The notes beneath the pieces are model-generated. The model saw nothing but the letters and a program-made list of their open reading frames with translations. It had not been told where the DNA came from and ran no database searches. DNA of 64,000 nt from Bacillus carboniphilus (lineage in GTDB: Bacteria; Bacillota; Bacilli; Bacillales; JAIVKR01). The stretch is taken from NCBI RefSeq assembly GCF_020524035.2, contig NZ_CP129013.1, positions 248,001 to 312,000 on the forward strand. The letters run 5' to 3'. The translations under genes and the position numbers were made by a program. Below are positions 28,858 through 38,832 of this stretch, piece by piece. Each line of letters begins with the position of its first letter. Position 1 is the stretch's first letter.

Positions 28858-30132
28858 ATGAATAATCAAACGAACCATAGCAAAATAGGATTAGCCCTTT
28901 CTATAATTCCTGGTTTGGGACAATTGTACCATCGGCAATTTGTAAAAGGTGGTTTCTTTCTCATATTAGCTGCATCCTTCTTATTCGCTTTTTGGGATTT
29001 AATAGACATCGGTTTGTGGGGAATTGTTACGTTAGGGACCGATGTTAGTAGGGACAATTCTGTTTTCTTATTAGTATATGGAATTATTGCGATTATGGTT
29101 TTACTTATGGGGATTGGTTTTTATCTTTTCAACTTACGTGATGCCTATAAAAATGGGAAAAAAAGAGATGAAGGATTACCTTTAAATACAGTAAAAGAGC
29201 AGTATCATCAACTTATAGATCAAGGATTCCCTTATTTAATGGTCACACCTGGATTCATTTTGATTCTTTTTGTTGTCATATTGCCAATTGTATTCGTCTT
29301 TTTAATTGGCTTCACAAACTATGATTTATACCATTCTCCACCTGCTAATTTAGTGGATTGGGTTGGTTTCGATAACTTTAAGCAAATATTCACGATTGAC
29401 ATCTGGCGTGACACATTCTTTTCCGTATTAGCTTGGACGATCGTCTGGACGTTTTCAGCAACGACATTACAGATTGCTTTAGGAATCTTTTTAGCCGTCT
29501 TGGTCAACCAAAAAGAGGTGAAAGGAAAAGCCATTATAAGAACGGTTTTTATTTTACCTTGGGCAGTTCCAGCATTCGTTTCAATTTTAGTTTTTGCAGG
29601 AATGTTTAATGATACATTTGGGGTAATTAATACGACAATATTAGGGGCTATTGGGATGGATCCCATACCTTGGATGACAGAACCGATGTATACAAGACTT
29701 GCTCTTATATTGATACAAGGTTGGCTAGGGTTTCCATTTATCTTTGTCATGGTAACAGGGGTGCTTCAGTCTATTCCAAATGAGCTTTATGAAGCAGCGG
29801 TGGTAGACGGAGCAACTGCCTTCCAAAAGTTCCGTAAGATTACTTTGCCACTAGTCCTTTATGCGACTGCACCGATCATGATTACGCAGTTTACATTTAA
29901 CTTTAATAACTTTAATATTATTTATTTGTTTAATGCTGGAGGACCTGCTGTTGCCAACCAAAACGCAGGTGGTACAGATATTTTGATTTCATGGATTTAT
30001 CGATTAACGATGACGTCATCACAATATTCAAAAGCAGCCGTTATTACGATGCTTCTTTCTTTGATCGTCATTTCAGTTGCACTATGGCAATTCAAGCGAA
30101 CGAAATCATTCCAAGAAGAGGATATGATGTAA
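28858..30132 (+). CDS. mdxF: Maltodextrin ABC transporter permease (MalF type)
   Basis: Inner-membrane permease of 424 residues. The extra N-terminal part has two or three helices and a charged loop, as in MalF. The binding-protein-dependent permease domain follows, with the EAA loop ELYEAAVVDGATAFQKFRKI. Several membrane segments are clear, for example IVTLGTDVSRDNSVFLLVYG then LMVTPGFILILFVVILPIVF. It is followed after one base by mdxG. No ATPase gene is nearby; a shared MsmX-type ATPase is likely. Confidence 0.93.
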   Translation: MNNQTNHSKIGLALSIIPGLGQLYHRQFVKGGFFLILAASFLFAFWDLIDIGLWGIVTLGTDVSRDNSVFLLVYGIIAIMVLLMGIGFYLFNLRDAYKNGKKRDEGLPLNTVKEQYHQLIDQGFPYLMVTPGFILILFVVILPIVFVFLIGFTNYDLYHSPPANLVDWVGFDNFKQIFTIDIWRDTFFSVLAWTIVWTFSATTLQIALGIFLAVLVNQKEVKGKAIIRTVFILPWAVPAFVSILVFAGMFNDTFGVINTTILGAIGMDPIPWMTEPMYTRLALILIQGWLGFPFIFVMVTGVLQSIPNELYEAAVVDGATAFQKFRKITLPLVLYATAPIMITQFTFNFNNFNIIYLFNAGGPAVANQNAGGTDILISWIYRLTMTSSQYSKAAVITMLLSLIVISVALWQFKRTKSFQEEDMM

Positions 30133-30133
30133 A

Positions 30134-30978
30134 ATGAGTTTAAAACAAAAGAAATATATGCGATTAACGTTGACATACTCAGTCATTTTGGCGATGTTCG
30201 TAATTATTTTATATCCGATCTTTTGGATTATTGGTTCATCTTTTAATCCTGGAGATAGCTTGTCTGCATCAAAAATGATACCAGACAATGCAACACTTAC
30301 ACATTATAAAGAACTTTTTGATTTAGACAAAAGTAATTATTTATACTGGTACTGGAATTCAATGAAAGTAAGCTTGTTAACAATGGTTTTATCGACGATG
30401 ACCGTTTGTATAACGGCCTATTCTTTCTCCCGTTATCGTTTTTATGGACGTAAAAACAGTTTAATGGTTTTGCTTCTACTACAAATGATTCCTAACTTTG
30501 CAGCCTTAATTGCGATATATGTACTAGCACTAATTACAAACTTAATTGATACTCATCTCGGTTTAGTCCTTTTATATGTGGCAGGTTCCATTCCAGTCAA
30601 TACGTATTTAATGAAGGGGTATTTAGATACAATTCCAAAGGATCTTGATGAATCGGCAAAGATTGATGGTGCTGGTCATTTTCGCATCTTTTTTTTCAAA
30701 TTGTTATGCCTTTAGCCAAACCGATGATTGCCGTTATTTCTTTGTACTCATTTATCATTCCATTTGGTGACTTTATTTTAGCTAAAATTTTACTTCGCTC
30801 AGAGAATATGTACACGTTACCAGTGGGCCTTTATGATATGATTGCAAAAGAATTTGGAGGAGAATTTACAATGTTTGCTGCAGGATCAGTATTAATTGCT
30901 TTGCCAATTGCGATCCTTTTCTTATCTATGCAAAAATATTTTGTGTCAGGATTGACGGCAGGTGGAACAAAAGGGTAA
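30134..30978 (+). CDS. mdxG: Maltodextrin ABC transporter permease (MalG type), frameshifted
   Basis: Second permease, with six membrane segments. The EAA motif DLDESAKIDGAGHFRIFF is interrupted at a T8 run (30689-30696); the remaining half continues QIVMPLAKPMIAVISLYSF in another frame to TAA 30978. The run must be six or nine bases for continuity, so either one base is missing or two are extra. The repaired length is 280-281 residues, normal for MalG. Directly downstream of mdxF in one operon. Confidence 0.9.
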
Positions 30979-31001
30979 TCTTAATAGCATATCAGTGTGA
31001 A

Positions 31002-31043
31002 AATATCCGTAAATATGGGGATAATTCCGGATTTACGGATATT
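31002..31043. repeat. 13-bp perfect hairpin between mdxG and the GH13-like gene
   Basis: AATATCCGTAAAT (31002-31014) is the exact complement of ATTTACGGATATT (31031-31043), with a 16-base loop and no T run. It may reduce readthrough or protect upstream mRNA. Confidence 0.6.
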
Positions 31044-31083
31044 GAGATTTATATAATTTGATGCTATTTTTGGGGGATTATAG

Positions 31084-32524
31084 ATGCTGAAACGCTTACT
31101 AACAATGACTCTTTTCATTCCTTTTTTTAATTACGCAATCGGTAACGGCAGATGAGGTAAATCAATCACAAGAAGAAATGTTCTACTATATAACGGTTGA
31201 TCGTTTTAATAATGGTGATATGGCTAATGATGAAGGTGTAAATGTGGAAGATCCTACATCGTTTCATGGAGGAGATTTAAAAGGTATTATTGATAAGCTA
31301 GATTATATTAGTGATATGGGCTTTACAAGTATTGTCTTATCTCCGATTTATGATACTGATCAATATAATGGCCAATCAATTAACAATTTTCAAAAGATAG
31401 ATGTTCGTTTTGGGACCTTAGATGAGCTTCAAATGTTAGTTCAAGAGGCTCATGATCGAGATTTAAAAGTGGTACTTACTTTTGTATCCGATCATACAAG
31501 TTCTGAACATCCTTGGTTAGAGGATGAAGAAAAAGAAAATTGGTTTCTTTCTGAAGGGGAAGGCAGCTTACCTTCTTTGAATCTTGAAAACAAGCAACTA
31601 AACAATTATTTAATTGCGACAGCAAAATGGTGGATAGAAGAGACAAATATAGATGGCTTCTATCTCGACTCATATGAAAAGACACCTAGTGATTATGTGA
31701 AAAAGCTTATTAATGAAGTGCAGTCGATAAAGGATCCTTTCTTATTCATTGCCGATTCTAAAAGTGAAACGAGAGTTGAAGGGATTTATGCTTCTGGAAA
31801 TGCTAAGTTTCATGAGGAAGTATCTGAAGCTTTTAAGAAAACAGATCAACAGCTATATGATTTTTCAGACATTTTTAGTGAAGAAAGTTCGTTAAGCTCT
31901 ATTCATTATTTAGATCGCTATGATACCGTACGTTTTACAAGAAAAGCAGTTGATGGAAATTATCATCCCGGCACTCGATTAATGCTTGCATTAACGTATA
32001 TGTATACAACCCCTGGTATACCAATGGTGTATTATGGAACGGAAGTCGCGCTAGATGGGGGAGATCCACCAGACAATCAACGGTTAATGAATTTTTTTGG
32101 TGATGATGAGGTGATTACTCATATCGAAAAACTATCAAACATTCGTTCAAGTCTTCCTGCATTATCAGAGGGTGAATTTGAGTTATTATATAATGAGAAT
32201 GGCATGACGATTTTTAAACGAACCTTAAAAGATGAAACCGTGTTCATTGCAATTAATAATACATCTAAAGACCAAGTTGTTGACTTATCAAGTGATGTTA
32301 TTGAAGAAGAGAAGCAATTACAAGGGCTGTTAGAGGATGACATTATTAAAGTGAATAATGGTAAGCTTCCGGTTTCATTAGAGAGAGAAACGGCTGAAAT
32401 ATATGAGGTTGTTGATGAAGTGGGAATTAATATATCATTTATTTTAGTAATAATTAGTGTTCCAGTGTTATTTATTTTATTTCTATTTGTGGTAAAAAGA
32501 AGATCTTTGAAAAATGAGGAATAA
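31084..32524 (+). CDS. Membrane-anchored alpha-amylase-like protein with degenerate GH13 motifs, frameshifted
   Basis: ATG 31084 follows GGGGGATTATAG and encodes a signal peptide (MLKRLLTMTLFIPF). An extra T in the T7 run at 31132-31138 breaks the frame; with six it continues LITQSVTADEVNQSQEEMF into the longer frame, 479 residues in all. The barrel keeps GH13 layout but its invariant residues are changed: region I LTFVSDHTSSEHPW lacks the Asp, region II DGFYLDSYEK has Tyr for Arg, region III FIADSKSE has Asp for the acid Glu, region IV LDRYDTV lacks the His. A C-terminal helix (ISFILVIISVPVLFILFLFV) and basic tail anchor it outside. Probable binding or surface role rather than full amylase. 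Confidence 0.8.
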
Positions 32525-32586
32525 AAAATGATTAACGAAAAGTGGATGTCTATAAAGAAAAGAGCCCTTTATATAGGGAGTGATAG

Positions 32587-33607
32587 ATGATGGTGACAAT
32601 AAAAGATGTAGCAAAAGTTGCAAAAGTAGCACCTTCAACAGTTTCAAGAGTCATAGCAAATAACCCACGAATTAGTGATAAAACGAAAGAGCGCGTTCGA
32701 AGTGCAATGAAAGAATTAGGTTATCACCCTAATTATATTGCTCGTAGTTTAGCTAATCAATCAACGCAATCAATTGGAGTAGTGATGGCTAATTCTACTG
32801 AAAAAGCCCTTTCAAAACCCGTTTTTTCCAGAGGTTATTCGTGGTATAAGTAAAGGGGTTCATAATAAACAATATGCGCTTCATATGTCCACCGGAGAGT
32901 CTGAAGAAGAAACTTTTGATAATGTCGTTCAAATGGTGGAAGGAAAACAAGTAGATGGAATTATTTTGCTTTATTCAAAAGTAGAAGATAAAATAACGAA
33001 GTATTTACAAGATAAAGCTTTTCCTTTTGTGATGATTGGTAAACCGTTTGAAGACGTAGATTTGATCACACATGTTGATAATGATAATTATCGAGCTTCA
33101 AGAGAGGTCACAGAGTACTTGCTCGAGCTTGGTCATAAACAATTAGCCTTCATTGGTGGAGATCTTAGTTTTGTCGTTACAATTGATCGTTTGTTAGGGT
33201 ATGAAAAAGCGATTCGAAATGCTGGGATTGAATACCGTGATGAATATGTTATTCAAGAACAATTTTTAAAAGAAGGAGGACAGGAAGCCGTTAAAAGGCT
33301 GTTTAAACTTCCGGAACCACCTACAGCGTTAATGGTTGCCGATGATCTAATGGCATTAGGTGTGCTTAACATGCTAGATGATATGGGCATGCTTGTACCA
33401 GAAGATGTTTCGGTGGTATCATTTAATAACTTAATGGTTTCTGAAATTTCTCGCCCTCCGTTAACGACCGTAGATATAAATATTTATATGTTAGGATATG
33501 AGGCTGCGAAATCGATTTTCGCCATAATTGAAAACCCTCTTGAACCTATGAAGAGGGTGTCGGTTCCACATCATATTATTAAACGAGAATCATGTAAAGA
33601 AATATAG
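32587..33607 (+). CDS. malR: LacI-family transcriptional regulator of the maltodextrin locus, frameshifted
   Basis: The N-terminal helix-turn-helix VTIKDVAKVAKVAPSTVSRV and hinge are followed by a sugar-sensing domain (VDGIILLYSK, LGHKQLAFIGGD, PEDVSVVSFNN, PPLTTVDI). One C too many at 32807-32809 breaks the frame; repaired, it reads FQNPFFPEVIRGISKG and the protein has 339 residues. ATG 32587 follows GGGAGTG. It closes the transporter operon, and the palindromic operators between the neopullulanase and mdxE genes are its likely targets. Confidence 0.9.
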
Positions 33608-33659
33608 TTGGAGTCGCAAATCATTAAAAATTTGAGTTAGCAAAGGATGAACAACAACG

Positions 33660-33836
33660 ATGAAAATACTACGAGCGTTTTTTGCAGCTGTTGCCGTATA
33701 TTACGTCATTTCTTTTGTTTATTTGTTAATTGCTGAGCAAAGATTGGCTATTTGGTATTCGTTATATTCTTTGGCATTAGCTTATTGTTCTTTTTTAGTG
33801 CATAAGAAAATAAAAGCAAGAGAAGATAACGGATAA
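33660..33836 (+). CDS. Small two-helix membrane protein
   Basis: A 58-residue frame starting ATG 33660 about ten bases after AAAGGATG. Two hydrophobic helices (VAVYYVISFVYLLIA and LAIWYSLYSLALAYCSFLV) are joined by a short EQR turn, and the C-terminus is basic (HKKIKARED). A terminator follows directly, which supports a real gene. I do not recognise the family. It may be cotranscribed with malR, 52 bp upstream. Confidence 0.6.
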   Translation: MKILRAFFAAVAVYYVISFVYLLIAEQRLAIWYSLYSLALAYCSFLVHKKIKAREDNG

Positions 33837-33860
33837 ACTAATGCAGTTTATGAAGTATGT

Positions 33861-33891
33861 AAACCATAGTACCTGAAGCTATGGTTTTTTG
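33861..33891 (+). terminator. Terminator after the small membrane protein
   Basis: AACCATAG pairs with CTATGGTT, followed by TTTT. It ends the maltodextrin locus. Confidence 0.8.
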
Positions 33892-34004
33892 TTATCTCTA
33901 ATTTTTATCAATGGATTCTTATTTTCTTCTTCGTAATAGTTAATATCTTAATAAATAAACCGATATCAAACAAGAATACTAGCATGAGAAGAGGTGTACA
34001 TAAC

Positions 34005-34971
34005 GTGAGAAAAATGGTAAGTATAGTAACTTGTCTTTTGTTACTTACGGGATTAACAGGGTGTAAATCGAATGAGTCTGTTGATTTTTATGATAACAAA
34101 ATTCGCATAGGAATTATGTTGTCAGATGTTGGTCTTGGTGATCAGTCATTTAGTGATTCAGCCTTTAAAGGTTTACAAAGGGCACGTGATGAGTTAGGAA
34201 TTATTTTTGATTATCGTGAATTGAGTGAGACAAAAACGTATGAAAAAGGCTTAGAAGAGCTTGTTAAACAAGGAAACGATATGATCATTGGATTAGGATA
34301 TATGGTGAAAGAGGATTTAGAAAAGGTGGCGAAGAAGAACCCAAAACAAACGTTTGTTTTAATAGATGACACATCCGATTTAGAAAATGTGACTTCCATT
34401 ACGTTTAAAGAAGATGAGGGGAGTTATTTAGCAGGTGCAGTTGCAGCCATGATTACGAACTCAAATGTTATTGGTTTTATTGGGGGGAATGGATATTCCG
34501 CTTATTCAAAAATATTATCAAGGATTTAGTGAAGGAGCCAAACAAATAAACCCTGAAATTGATATTTTAAAAACATATGCCGATGACTTCGGAAATGATC
34601 AATTGGGGGCGGAATTAGCGGAGTCTATCATTCAAAAAGAGGCTGATGTTTTGTTTTCTCCTGCAGGATTTACTGGTGTTGGTGTAATTCAGAAGGCACA
34701 AGAAAAAAATATTTATTCCATTGGTGTAGATTCAGATCAATATTATTTGGCCGAAAAATCCGTTGTAACTTCCGTATTGAAGAAAGTGGACTCAGTTGTT
34801 TATGACCTAGTAGCTCAACGTGTTCAAAAAGGGGAGATTCCAAAAGAGAACCTACAATATGGAATTGCCGAGAACGGTGTTGATTTAGCTCCTTTAAGAA
34901 TCGTTAACCTAAACGGAGAAAATCAGAAAAAAATGGCTGAATTAAGAGCAAATTTTGGAGATGAAAAGTAG
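34005..34971 (+). CDS. BMP-family substrate-binding lipoprotein, frameshifted
   Basis: Basic membrane protein (BMP/PnrA/Med) family lipoprotein with lipobox LTGC (Cys20). Start GTG 34005 follows GAGGTG. The core KIRIGIMLSDVGLGDQSF, MIIGLGYMVKEDL and GSYLAGAVAAMIT are typical of the family, which binds nucleosides in several bacteria. An extra G in the G6 run at 34482-34487 breaks it; repaired, it continues IGGMDIPLIQKYYQGF and totals 321 residues. It stops nine bases before a chemoreceptor gene, so the pair probably senses and presents one ligand. It is a distant paralogue of Med at 49833. Confidence 0.87.
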
Positions 34972-34980
34972 GTGTAGGTC

Positions 34981-36647
34981 ATGAGCATTCATAAAAAATT
35001 ATTAACAGGGACCCTATCCCTCGTTTTCTTAACTGTTTTTATGATTGGTTTTATCATAGTAAACATGGTATCAATCAATGCTTCAACACGTGACGTCGTT
35101 CCGATTTTAATTGACGTTCACGAGCTGGAATCAGATATGGAGAAAGTTCAACAAGCCTTAAATAATTTTAGTCATTTACCTTCTGATTCTCAAAAAACTG
35201 AAATTAGTGGTATGTTAGTTCAAATGGAAGAAACCGTTATACAATTATTTGATGATCTTCCTGCTAACATAGAAGAAGAAAGAACGGAGCGACTTCAAGA
35301 GAAATATACCATGTGGATTGGTGATGTAAATGTCGCTTTAAACAATAAAGACCAGTCAGAGGCGAAGAGGTTAGCCTCAAGAATGGATGGGATTTTGAAT
35401 GATGTATACCAACTGAAAATGTTAGTGAATGATTATTATGAAAACCACCAAAATAATATTGAAAACCAGCTTTCATTTGTAATTATAGCCTCCGTTATTG
35501 GTTCAGTTTTATTTATTATGATTAGTGCTATTTTAAGCTTTCGTATTATACGTACTATTACGAACCCACTTAAACTTCTTTCTAAACAAGCGAAAGAATT
35601 AGCGCAAGGTAAATTGCATATAAAGAAAATTCCTTATAAGGCAAAAGATGAAATAGGATTACTAATCGATTCTTTCGATGACATGGTTAAGCAACTAAAG
35701 TATTTACTTTTATCTATAAAGGATGCTAGCCAAGAGGTGAATGCTTTTTCAACAAATTTAGATGAAGAGAATGCATCATTAAAAGAAATAAGCAATCAAG
35801 TAGCTGTATCAACAGATGAACTTTCCGCAGGTGCTCAATCTATTTCAGAAGAACTACAAGATGCTGTCACTCTTATTGAATATATGGACAAAGATTTTTC
35901 AGAAAATGTTCAGCGTGTCTCATCTGTTGTTTCTTATGGAGAAGAGGCTGTAAAAACAATTCAGGTTGGGCAAAAGACCATTACAGAGCAAAAAATGTTA
36001 ATGGAGAAAACGCGAGAAGCTACTCAGTTGATTGAGACTGAAACCAATACGTTTGTCAACTATACTTCTAATATTGAAAATATGGCGAAAATCGTGTCAG
36101 ATATTGCTAAGCAAACGAATTTATTACTCTTAATGCAGCGATTGAAGCAGCAAGAGCAGGTGAGGCAGGTAGAGGTTTTGCTGTAGTTGCTGAAGAAGTG
36201 AAGAAGCTCGCAAATCAATCGACTAGCGCAACTGAAGAAATATTTGAGACTGTTGAACAAATAAAAAGAGGGATCAAGAAAATCTCCTATTCTGTTGATC
36301 ACGGTGTGACATTGTCAAAAGAACAAGAGCAATCGATGATTACCACAACTAGTGCATTTGATAATATAGGTGAAAAAGTGAATGGAATTTCAAGTCAATT
36401 AGTAGTTTTACAAGAAGGAGTTCAAGACTCAAAAATTAAAGGAGAAAAGATTTTGCAAAATGTTGAAAGTATTAGTGCTGTAGTAGAGCAAACCGCAGCA
36501 GGAAGTCAAGAAATATCAGCGTCTACTTCTGAACAGTTATCTGCTTTTGAAAAACTAGCTGAGCGAGTGTCAGAGTTAAGGAAGATGAGTGAGCAATTAG
36601 ATCATACTCTGGTGAAGTTCAATATTGAATCATTTGATGATAACTAA
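34981..36647 (+). CDS. Methyl-accepting chemotaxis protein, frameshifted
   Basis: Transmembrane chemoreceptor: helix at residues 7-28, an extracellular domain of about 130 residues that looks helical (four-helix-bundle type), a second helix near 163-185, a HAMP region ([20 protein letters not shown]) and a cytoplasmic signalling domain. The conserved hairpin tip is split: after AKQTNLL one base is missing near 36127; restored, it reads [20 protein letters not shown] and continues to TAA 36647, 555 residues. The upstream BMP lipoprotein is probably its ligand-binding partner. Confidence 0.9.
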
Positions 36648-36673
36648 AAAACGGGGAATCCCCGTTTTTTAGT
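36644..36673 (+). terminator. Terminator after chemoreceptor
   Basis: AAAAAACGGGGA pairs with TCCCCGTTTTTT, a strong stem with its own T run. Confidence 0.85.
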
Positions 36674-36704
36674 TTAAATGCGTGTTATTTGTCGTGGCTG
36701 TTCA

Positions 36705-36728
36705 AAGCGCTTCCGCTTTTCTTATAAA
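36705..36728. repeat. Family B right-end remnant (copy B5)
   Basis: AGCGCTTCCGCTTTTCTTATA matches the right end of the longer family B copies (GCGCTTGCGCTTTTCTTATA). It overlaps the 3' end of the DUF3941-like gene. Confidence 0.5.
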
Positions 36729-36853
36729 TGATCCGTTTTTTTCGAGTATTGGTGTTTTCCTTTTTGACGATTTTTTTCTTTCATCATGTTTTTTTCGTGT
36801 TTTTGTGCTTGATTGTCTTGTGCTTTTTTTTCGTTATCGCTAGTATGTGGCAA
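36722..36853 (-). CDS. Small basic protein, DUF3941-like
   Basis: A 43-residue hydrophilic protein starting TTG 36853 after GGAGGC. It begins MPHTSDNEKKAQDN and ends RQKGKHQYSKKTDHL, the pattern I recall for the DUF3941 family of small Bacillaceae proteins. Function unknown. Charged throughout, no membrane segment. Its stop codon lies in a family B repeat end. Confidence 0.65.
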   Translation of the reverse strand: MPHTSDNEKKAQDNQAQKHEKNMMKEKNRQKGKHQYSKKTDHL

Positions 36854-36936
36854 TGTTAAGCCTCCAATCTCATTAATTCAAAGTTTTCCTCTAACAATTT
36901 AAAAAGAGAACTTAACTAATAGGCTACCCACAAAAA

Positions 36937-37809
36937 TCACCTTTCATGTAAAATTGAATCATCACTTAAAAAGAAAATAGCTATAGTCCCTGGTCCTGAA
37001 TGTGCGCCAATAGCCGCTCCAATCGTATTAATTAAAATATCTTTAGGTTTGAATTGTTCCTTTACCATCTCTGCTAAAGTATGGGCACCTTCCTCATCAT
37101 CACCATGACTGATGGCTATTGTCTGATTTGTTAAATTAACGCCTCTTTGTTCCATCAATTCGAGAATGCGACGAAAAACTTTTTTACGTCCACGTATTTT
37201 TTCTAATGGGATTAACTTCCCATCCTCTACGTCAAGAAGTGGTTTAATATTTAGTAGTCCTCCAACAAAGGCAGATGAACGACTTACACGACCACCACGT
37301 GCCAAATATTCTAAATCGTCAACTGTAAATAGGTGCTCTATGTGTTGGCATAACGTTTCTATGTTCGCTTTAATTTGGTTTAATGGTAAGCCTTTGTCTG
37401 AAAGAAGTTTGGCATGTTTAACAGCAAGTCCATATCCTAACGATGCGCATTTTGAATCGATAATATCGATTTGTGTATCAGGATAATCCTCTTTTAATTG
37501 TTCGACAACCATCTTTGCGGTTTGATATGTACCAGATAGCTCTGAAGAAAAAGCAACATATAAGGCAGGTTGATCTTTTTTAATACAGTCAATAAAAGTT
37601 TCTTGAATACTTTGAAGAGAGGCTTGAGATGTTTTGACGTTTTTTCCCTGTCTCATCGCTTCATAAACTTTGATTGGCTCAATTGTTTTAGAATCAAGAT
37701 AATCGTTACCGTCTAGTTCTACCTTTAGCGGGATAAAGGAAATAGAAGGTTGCTGGAAAAATTCTTTTGGTAAATCGCTGGCACTATCAGCAATTATGTG
37801 TACAGTCAT
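36937..37809 (-). CDS. DegV family fatty-acid-binding protein
   Basis: DegV/FakB-type protein that binds a fatty acid for phosphorylation by FakA. The start MTVHIIADSASDLP has the conserved Ser-Asp region; KTSQAS, FSSELSGTYQTA, LEYLARGGRVSRSSA and GAHSGPGTIAIF follow in the usual order. ATG 37809 follows AAGAAGG; an upstream ATG at 37827 lacks a site. 290 residues. The context (ipi-like and yitUVW next) suggests B. subtilis YitS. Confidence 0.9.
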   Translation of the reverse strand: MTVHIIADSASDLPKEFFQQPSISFIPLKVELDGNDYLDSKTIEPIKVYEAMRQGKNVKTSQASLQSIQETFIDCIKKDQPALYVAFSSELSGTYQTAKMVVEQLKEDYPDTQIDIIDSKCASLGYGLAVKHAKLLSDKGLPLNQIKANIETLCQHIEHLFTVDDLEYLARGGRVSRSSAFVGGLLNIKPLLDVEDGKLIPLEKIRGRKKVFRRILELMEQRGVNLTNQTIAISHGDDEEGAHTLAEMVKEQFKPKDILINTIGAAIGAHSGPGTIAIFFLSDDSILHER

Positions 37810-37990
37810 AAATATACCTTCTTTCATGTTTAACTATTGGTTTTTAGTTTAATAGGAATTAGGAAATAATACAATCTAAAAAGGATCGAGTGAGAGACGA
37901 TGAAATTATTTAAACCTGTTATACTAAAGATAACATTTATCAGTATTGTAAATAACACTTTATTAATCATTTTTTGAAAAGAGGGATGAA

Positions 37991-38464
37991 ATGAAGCTCA
38001 AAATGTCTATTTTAGCTGTTTTTTTGTTGATATTAACAAGTTGTGGTCAAGATCAATTAAACAATAAGGAAGTTGCATCGGAGGTGTCTGAAGAAAAAAT
38101 GCTTTGGATTGTTGAAATTGAACCTGGTAGTAATGAAGTAACATTTCAAATGAAGTTAACAAATAATACTTCTGCAGAACAAATTGTAAAGTTTAATTCT
38201 GGGCAATCATATGATATCGTTGTTCGAGATTCTACTGGAAAAGAAGTTTATCGATATTCAAAAGGAAGGATGTTTACACAGGCCCTGCGAGAAATCACCA
38301 TAGCATCAGGAGATACTAAAACGTGGGAAAGTACGTGGGATTATAAAAAAGATGGCACTCGTGTTGAAGAAGGGACATATCAAGTAACGACAGAACTCAA
38401 AGGTGTTGTTAGTGAAGGCGGTAAATTAATAGTAACAGGGGAATTTGTTGTTCCTTCAGAATAA
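37991..38464 (+). CDS. BsuPI-domain lipoprotein
   Basis: A 157-residue lipoprotein (lipobox LTSC, Cys18) carrying a BsuPI domain, an immunoglobulin-like beta sandwich named after the B. subtilis intracellular proteinase inhibitor Ipi. Visible: VTFQMKLTNNTSAEQIVKF, SGQSYDIVVRDSTGKEVYRY and the repeated edge strand EEGTYQVTTEL. B. subtilis ipi lies in the same neighbourhood but lacks a lipobox as far as I recall. Start follows AAAGAGGGATGAA. Confidence 0.82.
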   Translation: MKLKMSILAVFLLILTSCGQDQLNNKEVASEVSEEKMLWIVEIEPGSNEVTFQMKLTNNTSAEQIVKFNSGQSYDIVVRDSTGKEVYRYSKGRMFTQALREITIASGDTKTWESTWDYKKDGTRVEEGTYQVTTELKGVVSEGGKLIVTGEFVVPSE

Positions 38465-38830
38465 CACTCCACAAGTGTTATAGGGACACAATACGTTTTC
38501 TGTTTCAAAAAGTTTTTTCATTATTTGAAATTTGTAATATAAACAAAAGGCAAAACGAGAGTTATTTACGATCATAAAACTCTCGTTGTTGCCGCACCTT
38601 TGACTATTACTAGAACAACCTAAATTAATTCTTAACTCTAGTTCGTCTAAGGCTTTTTGAAAAGTAGCAAGTTGGGCTCGTTCAGCATTATTACTGTTTG
38701 CATAAGCAGAAGAGAGTGCATTTTTTGCTTTAGAAATAGCTTCGTTTAAATCTTCGTCTCTTCTACCTTCAGAGGCAGCATGTGCATGTTCCAGTGCACT
38801 CCGTGCTTGTTGAAACAATAAATTAGCCAT
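38456..38830 (-). CDS. Small helical protein (DUF3813-like), C-terminus doubtful
   Basis: The first 75 residues form an Ala/Glu-rich helical protein (LFQQARSALEHAHAASEGRR, AKNALSSAYANSNNAE) resembling DUF3813 proteins of this region in Bacillus. The last 50 residues are Cys-rich, overlap a terminator-like hairpin at 38545-38588 and run into the end of the convergent lipoprotein gene. This suggests readthrough past the natural end, possibly through a frame error near 38620. Start ATG 38830 is two bases after the stop of the upstream small gene. Confidence 0.6.
   Translation of the reverse strand: MANLLFQQARSALEHAHAASEGRRDEDLNEAISKAKNALSSAYANSNNAERAQLATFQKALDELELRINLGCSSNSQRCGNNESFMIVNNSRFAFCLYYKFQIMKKLFETENVLCPYNTCGVLF
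38545..38588 (-). terminator. Terminator-like hairpin for the minus-strand small genes
   Basis: AACGAGAGTT (38555-38564) pairs with AACTCTCGTT (38579-38588); on the minus strand a T-rich tail follows. Confidence 0.6.
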
Positions 38831-38832
38831 TA

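Noticed and set aside
29319-29750. 143-codon antisense frame inside mdxF
   Set aside because: It lies opposite a typical permease; its long stretch without stops follows from the codon bias of the membrane helices. No start site.
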